Shown: positions 57,150 through 64,000 of the stretch, in pieces
Layout: each line of letters begins with the position of its first letter
Position numbering within the stretch: position 1 is the first letter of the stretch
Assembly (NCBI GenBank): GCA_019426215.1
Contig: CM033406.1
Span: 6,773,001 to 6,837,000, forward strand
Length of the DNA: 64,000 nucleotides
Direction: 5' to 3'
Source of the DNA: Buddleja alternifolia
Taxonomy: Eukaryota; Streptophyta; Magnoliopsida; Lamiales; Scrophulariaceae
Notes under the pieces: model-generated
The model's input: the letters and a program-made list of their open reading frames with translations, nothing else
Database searches by the model: none
Told to the model about the DNA's origin: nothing
Program-made: the position numbers and the translations under genes

Positions 57150-58506
57150 TGATAGGAGTCATTTTTGCATAAGTTTTTAAGCCCCTTTAATGACAATTTA
57201 GGCTCGTATACGGTTTATTTCGTGCCACTCGTGCGTTTAATATGTGTGTGAAGTGATTTCAGGTAGTAAGCGACGATGGACGAAGAAAAGGGAAAAAAAT
57301 GACTCGTTTCATCCACTTTGCTCTGGCTCCTGAAACGCCCGCCCAGGCGCCACCCAGACAGAGAAAAATCGGTGTTCTGAAGCGCCCGCCTAGGCGCCAA
57401 TCGACCCGCGCCTGGGCGCCACTTGTCTACACGCCTGGGCGCCCCGGAACTTATGCCCTAAGAAATAAACGCCACATAGGCGGCGCCTAGGCGCCAATCA
57501 ACTCCCGCCTAGGCGCCGCAATAACAGATTTTGGAATGTATAAATAGGAGTTTTCAATTTTTTTGAAGGGTTGGAAATCTGGGAGATTAGGGGCGATTTG
57601 TTGGGTTTTGGGCCATTCTTCATCAACTCTAAGAGGCTAAGAAGGAGATCTAGCTTGGGATTGAAGCTCTCGACTCGGATACATCATCAATCAAGCAATA
57701 TAGGGAGTTTTCATATGTTTTTCATTACATACTTGTCTATGATTATGTATATGACTACATTAGGATCTTCTATGTTATTGATTATGAGCTAAATTTGTGA
57801 GACTTAGGCCATGTGAAGGCCAATTTATGAGTCAATATATGTGAAGTTACTTTTTGTATTAATTCTCCTATTGCTTTGTGTGTTAATTCTATCCTTTTAT
57901 GCCAATCATGTGTTTGATCACCATATGCTTGCTATCTTGCCTAATCTAGTTGTTCGAGAGAAGATAGATTAGGGTGCAAGGGAATTAACACATCATCCGA
58001 AACAAATGAGGGATTGCTCCTAGAAATAGGTAAAGATTCCCGGGTGTTGTTAGCCGGATTTATTCGGGGAAGCTCTAGAACGTTAATGCGTGATTTTTGA
58101 TTAGATTCTCGGATAGACATATTTAGAGAACTGTCAACTAATCATAGGATTGTTATGAGCCAAGACATCGGGTAATAATTAATTTAGGAGTTTCCACCAA
58201 AGCAATAGGAGTCTAATAATTCAAGGAGTAATCCATATAAATTGACGAGTAGATTTGGTTGTAGCATGTGCCTTGGTCATTTTATCATACGTGAAGTTTA
58301 ATCCATAGCTTGTTCCCTCCTTTGGTCCTTCGTTTACAATTGTTTTAGTCCCGCTTTACTTTAAGTGTCTTTTACTTTTATGAAATCAGAAACTAAAAAT
58401 CCAAGTCTCCGTGGTTCGACAACCCGGACTTATTTTTGTCCACTTTTATTACTATCGCGACTAGTACTCTTGCTATCCAAAGCACGTTAGGTTCTAGCGT
58501 GTCACA
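57150..58506 (-). repeat. Athila-like Ty3/gypsy solo LTR inside element B gag
   Basis: 1,357 bp, TGATAGGAGTC...AGCGTGTCA, flanked by caatt at 57,145-57,149 and 58,507-58,511, so it is a complete LTR with no internal domain. The plus-strand end (ccgtggttcgaca, cggacttatttttgtcc, ttattact-cgcgacta) resembles the 3' end of Athila-lineage LTRs, and a TATA box, gtataaatagg, at about 57,538 also reads on the plus strand. The LTR sense strand is therefore probably plus, opposite to B. Solo LTRs arise by recombination between the two LTRs of one element. Confidence 0.8.
57337..57523 (+). repeat. Cluster of palindromic GGCGCC / CCTAGG words in the solo LTR
   Basis: About eight copies of a gcccgcctaggcgcc-type motif occur in under 190 bp (for example near 57,340, 57,385, 57,407, 57,432, 57,485 and 57,508) just upstream of the TATA box. 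The block is very GC-rich and CpG-rich in an otherwise AT-rich LTR. Confidence 0.85.
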
Positions 58507-59275
58507 ATTCCTCTTCTTCATTGATATCTAAATTCTTTCCTTTATTGCCCGATTTGCCTTTGATTGATGCTATAAGCGCTCCAGATTCAATCACCGGACT
58601 ACTCACAACATCACTAGCAGAATTCAACTCGAACTCAAATGCTTTGAGCTCTGAAAAGGCGTCTTCTGGAGTTAGGAGATCCAGCATATTTGATTCTCTC
58701 ATAGCAGTTGTCTTCATCAGGAATTTACTTGGTAAACTTCTAAAGATCTTAACCACCATTCCTCGATTCTGCAAATCCATTCCCAACGATGTAAGTTCTG
58801 TAACTAGAGCTATAAATCTTATATCTAATTGCTCTAAAGTTTCATTGGGTAGCATCTTAAATCCGTTAAACTTTTCCTTGGCAATGGAAAGTTTGTTTTC
58901 TTTGATCTGAGCTGAACCACCACAAATTGTAGCCAACTTATCCCATATTTCTTTAGTGGTTTTGTAAGACTTGATCTTGTTGAATAAGTTGTCATTATCA
59001 CCAATAGCCGTATATAGAGCGTTACGACCAACATTGTCCAAATTAACTCTTCGACGCTCATCTGGAGACCATTCTTGTTTCGGTTTCTCAACGTAACCAT
59101 CAGGAGTGACTTCCGTGGCTCTAGGCGCTCTAGTGATAACTTTATATATTTTGATTGGTCCATCTGAAATAATATCACACATGTCATCATCACATGAACA
59201 GAGATATGTAAATGCTTTGACTTTCCATGTGTCAAAATTTGACTCAGTCAGTTTGGGAACTTTAGCGAATGCCAT
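58507..59275 (-). pseudogene. Element B gag, N-terminal part
   Basis: The ATG at 59,275 (MAFAKVPKLTESNFDTWK) opens 257 codons of gag: CDIISDGPIKIYKVITRAP, NALYTAIGDNDNLFNKIKS, EIWDKLATICGGSAQIKEN, LPSKFLMKTTAMRESN. The frame ends in DINEEEEL where the solo LTR inserted. This N-terminal domain is nearly free of defects, in contrast to the rest of B. Confidence 0.88.
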
Positions 59276-59358
59276 GTTTAAAATCTAAAGCAACTAAGTT
59301 TGAAAAAGGATCTAAACAAGCAGTTATGCTTGGAAATTTTAAAATTTTAACTTTAACT

Positions 59359-59370
59359 GCTTTGATACCA
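59359..59370 (-). promoter_or_regulatory. Element B primer-binding site
   Basis: TGGTATCAAAGC on the minus strand, two bases after the 5' LTR end. It has one mismatch to the TGGTATCAGAGC of elements A and C. Confidence 0.85.
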
Positions 59371-59372
59371 CT

Positions 59373-60922
59373 TGTTGGTCCCAAGTCACATACGAAAGGG
59401 TCTAGAAGGGGGGGGTTGAATAGACCCTGAAGTCTTTTTCGACTTCAAAAGATTCCTATTGAAAAGGTTTTTGGACGCTTAAAAAGTAGACGCTTGAAGT
59501 GTCTAACACTTGACTTAAGCATTCACTGAAAATATAGGCGCTTTGGTGAAGCGTCTAACGAAAACTGTTTTTAGAAAGTTAACTTAGATTTCAAGACTTG
59601 AATACTACAACCAAATAGGTTTGAGCGTTCACTTCTTTGATCAGTGTTAGCACAGCGGAATGATTTTTGGAGTCTTCTCTTTGAAAGCTTTAGCGTCACA
59701 AAAAGTGTATTTAGTTGCTTAGCGTTTGATTAAGTTTTATTTTATCAGATTATGATATGACAATATGAATGCTGAAAGTAAAGTAGAGAGCAATATTTGT
59801 AAGGTTCGTTGGGTGGTGTAATCCCAACTACGTCCTTCTTCTCCTCGACACTTAGAGGCAATCCACTAAAATGATTCTCAAAGAATCACACAGAATCTTC
59901 TACAAATTAGGGAGAGATGGATGTCGATGACTTGAGCTCCTTGATCACACAGATTTTTGCTCCAAATCACTTCAATCCCCTTGCTTCTTTCACCCAGAAA
60001 TATAGCAAGTATCCAACTTCGACTTCACATAGATCACGAGGCTTGGATAGGGATTTTTCTAAACGGTTTGTTTGATTTTGATAAAGTTCAAACAACTAGG
60101 AATATCTCAGTAGTAATGTGGGTTTCTCTGAAAAGAGTGTTTGAGATACTGGTTAACTGTCTCAGGATTTAAAGAAAAGCAAAGAGAATATTTTCTTGAA
60201 AGTTTTGGCTTTTCTGAGATTGTAAGGAATGAGACTTCAATGCAACAACAATTCGACTTGATAATTGTTCTCTGTATTTGGCTTGTTGTTGAAGTCCTAT
60301 TTATAGGCCTATTGGAAAAAGTGTCCGTTTGACACATGCAAGAGCGCGTGTCTCTCACTTCCGCGAGTGAACAACTTTTGTCCTTTTTCCTGAAAATCTG
60401 CTGCACAAAAGTTGGTGCTACAGTCTTTGAATAGTTGACAGTCCAATAGGGTGGCTTCTCCGTTCGTCTGAAAGTGCTTATCACATTTAATGCTCTTATC
60501 AGCATTTAATGCATTTGAATTAAATGCCCGTTGGCATTTAATGCTTTGAGAATATTTGCATTAAAACTCCTTCTGGACTTAGAAATAAATTCAGGTGAAA
60601 ATAGTCATTGATAGACGCTTATTCAACCTTGAATCACTTCTATATAACGCTTGGTGTAGCAGGTCATTCTAGATGCTTGGAATCTTCATCTTTATTCAGA
60701 CCTCAGGCACTTGAGTCTTCAAACTTTACTTCTGATAACCTCACTCAGAACAAATCAGACGCTCAGTCTAAGACAACTTAACCTAACAATCTAGAATAAA
60801 AAATAAAACAAAGCCTATTACAAATCTAACGCTTCAAAGCTGAAAAACAAACTTACATATTTTGGGGTCTAACAAAGGTCCTAATTGTCATCATCAAAAC
60901 ATCTAACATGAAATTCCTAACA
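59373..60922 (-). repeat. Element B 5' LTR
   Basis: 1,550 bp, plus reading TGTTGGTCCC...CCTAACA, clearly the pair of 20,060-21,618 with scattered substitutions and a small indel near 60,645. U5 inverted repeat at 59,398-59,404 and 59,420-59,426 with seven G between. TATA box CCTATAAATAGG (minus) at 60,296-60,307. Confidence 0.9.
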
Positions 60923-61718
60923 AGATGTTTGGGATATTGATTGACTGTGTCAGGGATTGAAGAAAAGCAAAGAGAATGCTTGCTTGGAATATTCGAGCTT
61001 TTCTGAAAGTTTAAGGATTGACACATCAATGCAACAGAGTTTCGGCTTGTAAGTTTGTGGTTATATATCTATGTTTTAGCTTGTTGTTGAAGTCCTATTT
61101 ATAGACTTTCTTGGATAAAGTGTTCGTTTGACACATGTTCAGGCGCGTGTCTTTCACTTTCGCAAATGAACAACTTTCATCCTTTTATTCCAGAAAACCT
61201 GCTACAGAAAGTTGGTGCGGCAGTCTTTGTAAAGTTGATAGTCCAATGGGAAGGCTTCTCCGTACTCTCTGGAGTGCTTATCACATTTAATGCTCTTATC
61301 AGCATTTAAAATAAATGCCCGTTAGCAATTAATGATCCGAGAATATTTGCATTAAACTCCTTCTGGTCTTAGAAATAAATTCAGGTGACATCTAGTCTTT
61401 GATAGACGCTCATTCACTACTGAATGATTTCTGACACTTAAACAATGCTTGAACACTTGGAATCTTCATCTTCATTCAGACTCAAGACGCTTGAATCTCC
61501 AGACCTATCTAATGATACACTCACTCAGAATAATATCATACGCTTAGTTTTGAGATTACTTAGCCTAACAGTCTAAAATTAAAATAAATAAAGCCTTATA
61601 CAAATCTAACGCTCAAAGCCTATACATATATTCTAGTAAAGAATAAAACTTACATATTTTGAGGTCTAACAAAAATCCTAAGTGTCATCATCAAAACATC
61701 TAACAAGAATTCCTAACA
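60923..61718 (-). repeat. Element C 5' LTR, right piece
   Basis: Starts with the agatg duplication of B (60,923-60,927), continues tttgggatattgattgac as the matching LTRs do, and ends cctaaca at 61,718. A TATA-like box lies at 61,094-61,104 (minus). With the left piece it forms an LTR of about 1.5 kb. Confidence 0.87.
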
Positions 61719-61869
61719 GGTAGAGACTCGGTGAATTCTAGGAAGGCTTCGCTAAGAGCGGCATCAGGGCAGTACGCCATCAGCCCCCCATTGGGGAGGG
61801 GGGGAGGGGGGCGGACAAGTGAATCAAGTGGAGCCAAAAACTCAAATCATAGAGTTTAGAATATAAGAA
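61719..61869 (+). other. Tat-like flanking sequence with a G-rich block
   Basis: No open frame. Probably internal sequence of the Tat-type element into which C inserted. Contains gccccccattgggga and the G-rich block at 61,794-61,812, three or more G runs separated by single A bases, a candidate four-stranded (G-quadruplex) structure on the plus strand. Confidence 0.4.
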
Positions 61870-62345
61870 CTTAAAAACGGCATCCCATTGGTGAATGACG
61901 TCTTAGTGATATCGGCGACCATCTCCAACTTCTGGGTGAAGAAGGTTTTAGCCAAAAGTGGGAGCTCAGTAGACATCATCTTTTACAACGCCTTCACCTA
62001 ACTAGGAGTGGACAATGCACAACTCCAAGCAGTCAACACCCCTCTCACGACATTCATGGGAGAGATGGTGGAAGCACTTGGGGAGGTGTCTCTCCCTATA
62101 TCTTTGGGTGCATTTCCTGCCCGCTCCACTAAGATGGTGAAGTATTTGGTGGTGAAAGCCCCTTCACATACAATGTCATACTAGGGAGGCCGAGCTTAAA
62201 CCTGTTTCAAGCCGTCATATCCACTTTTTATATGAAGGTCAAGTTTCCCACCCCTGTGGGAATGGGAGAAGCTGTTGGCGACGTGAAGGTAGCGAGAAAA
62301 TCTTACGCTAACATCCTGAAGAAGCCTAAAAGAAAGCACGGCGAC
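61870..62345 (+). pseudogene. Tat-type Ty3/gypsy protease region, degenerate
   Basis: The plus strand encodes a sequence matching the protease region of Tat-lineage polyproteins: VLVISATISNFWVKKVL, SGSSVDIIFYNAF, LQAVNTPLTTFMGEMVEALG, then, after a frameshift near 62,170, NVILGRPSLNLFQAVIST and MKVKFPTPVGMGEAVGD. The catalytic Asp before SGSS is replaced by Lys (codon about 61,954-61,956), a TAG interrupts the frame near 62,000, and the frame shifts once, so it is inactive. It may belong to the same element as the gag start at 9,915, now about 51 kb away, but that is inference. Confidence 0.7.
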
Positions 62346-64000
62346 AATGATCACAGTGACAAGGGGAAATAAATTGCCATCAACTTAATCTCACTGGAGG
62401 AAAGTCACTTGAGGGCAAGACCTACTTAGTCAACACTTGGCCAAAATCCCAGCAATCAGACGCCTATGAAAAGCACGGGAGCCGAGACATGCCATCCCAA
62501 GAAGGCGATGCCCATTTTAAGAACACGACGCCTATCACTAAAGAGGAAGACTCTGACCCAAGGGCCCCAACAGAGGCGACGGGCGCACCAGCGCGAAAGA
62601 CCAAGCATGAGATGAAGCCCCCTAGGAAACATCCCCCAAATTTGACAAGCTATTAGGCCTCACGAGGCCTTAACAGGTAACAATTAAAAAAACTATCTTA
62701 TTTCCTATATTGCTATTAAACAATCTTGAGTTTGCCACGAGCCAAGCATTGAGTAGGGGCACCCACCAGCGTCACCTACCTTTTACTTAAGTTTTGAGGT
62801 GCCTATGTGAACCCCCATACATCGTGGTTTTGAGGTGCCTTTGTGCACCCCCTTTACTTTCTGCATTATGGTTGGATATTTTAAATTTTCGCTATCTATT
62901 TGTTAAGTGCCGAGCAACACCTTTCTCATTATACTGTGGTGTATGTTAGTTTTGTTTGACAACGTGCTTGCATATCCTATGAATGTGTATTACATTACCA
63001 AATGGGTGACTTAACAACACTCAAAACAAACGCTCCTCGGGACCAATGAGTCCGACCGAAGCTATTTACAAAAACAAAAAGCCCCTTTAGAGGCTAACAT
63101 AGTTGGAGCAATAAAATTCTCCCGAAATAATTAAAACTCGATTGAGACTAGCCCACCTTATAATCCTTCCATTAGCACCGAGAGGGAATGAGGTGAAAAA
63201 ATTACCCCCTTCAATATGGACTCTGGACCGAGATTATATCGATAAACCTAGCGTGATAATTCACCTCAAGCCAAAATAAAAAACACTTATGACTATTTCA
63301 GCCTCTTATAATTCTATGTGTAGAATATTCCTAAGGAATGGGGGGGGGCATCACACTTTTGAAAATTGGATGTTGGCTTACAAACTTACAAAGCTGATGG
63401 TACCAAAAATAACGCCCCCCAACGCCTGAGAAAATGAATATTTTCAAACTGCCACGAAATAAGGCAGTCAAAATTTGCGCTAAGTACTTTCAAGAGCCAA
63501 AAATCACTCATAACGAACTTACTCCTAAATATTGTGGAACACATATTAAGGAGTGGGGGGGGGGGGGGCAAGGAGGTACTAAATACTAGCAATTTCAAAG
63601 CTTAGTGTTTGAAGCACCCAAGAGGCACTTACTCTTGACATTTTTAAAAATCCGCTAATGGAGTGTTAAAATGGCGCGTTAAAATTTGGAAATGGCACAA
63701 TAAAAATGGCTAAGTACCTAAGCTAGTAATAAAATAAGCCACAAGGTAATACGACAAAATTATCAAATCAACGACATAGCACTCGCGACCTCAAAGGGCG
63801 AAAAGAGATAGCGATAGTCAATATCCATAAAGATTCAAAGGGCAACATGCCAAAGCATAAAATAGCTCAAGAATCAAACTAACCCACTATGGGGTAGATA
63901 AGAACGAAGTCTTACAAATAACAAAACAAGAACTAGAATAAAGATAGCTCAAAAAAAAAAAAAAAAAGTAAAAAGGCCAGAATACTAAAGACATGAGAGG
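62346..64000. other. Degenerate Tat-like tail, no recognisable RT or integrase
   Basis: From 62,346 to about 62,650 the plus strand looks like a protease-RT linker (Lys/Pro/Glu-rich, many stops). Beyond it I see no RT, RNase H or integrase motif. Instead there is non-coding sequence with repeated phrases (ttttgaggtgcct at about 62,795 and 62,829, followed by aacccccat or caccccctt), consistent with a 3' non-coding region or LTR of a non-autonomous element. A run of about 17 A lies near 63,950. Confidence 0.4.
63340..63348 (+). repeat. G9 homopolymer in a polypurine-like setting
   Basis: taaggaatggggggggg followed by ca. The second copy of the same setting, taaggagt plus 14 G plus ca, is at 63,555-63,568, about 215 bases downstream. 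Confidence 0.85.

Larger units (their letters stand above)
20060..60922 (-). mobile_element. Element B: SIRE-type Ty1/copia with envelope-position ORF, split by A
   Basis: B has two LTRs (5' at 59,373-60,922, 3' at 20,060-21,618), each with TG...CA ends, flanked by agatg. In element sense the order is primer-binding site, gag, pol (protease, integrase, RT, RNase H), spacer, long envelope-position ORF, polypurine tract, 3' LTR. Element A occupies 27,067-52,571 inside the RNase H region, and a solo LTR occupies 57,150-58,506 inside gag. Without A, B is about 15.4 kb. All its genes carry several stops or frameshifts. Pol followed by an extra ORF in the envelope position is the layout known from SIRE-lineage copia elements. 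Confidence 0.9.
16708..61718 (-). mobile_element. Element C: SIRE-type copia relative lacking pol, host of the nest
   Basis: C is the outermost member of the A/B/C family. Its 5' LTR lies at the right and is split by element B into 19,338-20,059 and 60,928-61,718. The interrupted sequence reads on across the gap as ctgaaaaagatg / tttgggatatt, matching the same point in B's own LTR. From right to left C has a primer-binding site, a gag with its start codon lost, then a direct jump at about 17,646 into the middle of the envelope-position ORF. The whole of pol is missing. The left end, including the 3' LTR, is lost at the copia LTR at 16,707. Sequence to its right (61,719 onward) is Tat-like. 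Confidence 0.8.

Noticed and set aside
63386..63598. A 70-codon minus-strand frame starting with a Pro run
   Set aside because: The Pro run is just the complement of the G14 homopolymer; no other support.

Overview
This is nuclear DNA from a flowering plant, most likely a eudicot and perhaps an asterid (low confidence on rank). The window is almost wholly transposable elements (TEs) nested inside one another, as in gene-poor heterochromatin. I found no host gene, tRNA, rRNA, CRISPR array or bacterial feature. Nearly every long reading frame is gag, protease, integrase, reverse transcriptase (RT), RNase H, an envelope-position protein or a CACTA transposase, and most are broken by stops or frameshifts.

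Left part, about 1-9,878 (+ strand): AT-rich sequence with a possible hAT-like fragment, then a decayed CACTA (En/Spm) DNA transposon. It carries a tnp2-type transposase gene, a second Transposase_24/TNPA-like gene, a subterminal array of eight 31-32 bp repeats, and a right terminus at 9,878 reading CACTA inward. From 9,877 follows the primer-binding site and gag start of a Tat-type Ty3/gypsy element. Tat-like protease sequence reappears near 61,870.

Middle, 10,435-61,718: first a decayed minus-strand Ty1/copia element (10,435 to about 15,480) and a plus-strand copia LTR ending at 16,707. Then comes a four-level nest, all on the minus strand. Element C is a pol-deleted SIRE-type copia relative whose 5' LTR is split by element B (20,060-60,922; duplication AGATG). 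The RNase H region of B is split by element A (27,067-52,571; duplication ATATC). The envelope-position ORF of A is split by element G, an 11,081-bp Tekay/Del-like chromovirus (30,920-42,000; duplication GCTTC). B gag also carries a 1,357-bp Athila-like solo LTR (57,150-58,506; duplication CAATT). Each boundary is supported by TG...CA termini, a 5-bp duplication and continuity of the interrupted sequence. Relative ages therefore follow directly: C is older than B, B older than A, A older than G.

The most unusual material is in the A/B/C family. It has a very long uncharacterised ORF (about 1,390 codons in A) in the envelope position after pol, a gag-pol junction bounded by GGTACC repeats, a U5 hairpin with a variable C-tract loop, polypurine-like tracts between pol and the extra ORF, and a striking excess of the word CGCTT in coding and non-coding parts alike. 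Right edge, 61,719-64,000: a decayed Tat-like protease fragment and G-run-rich non-coding sequence.
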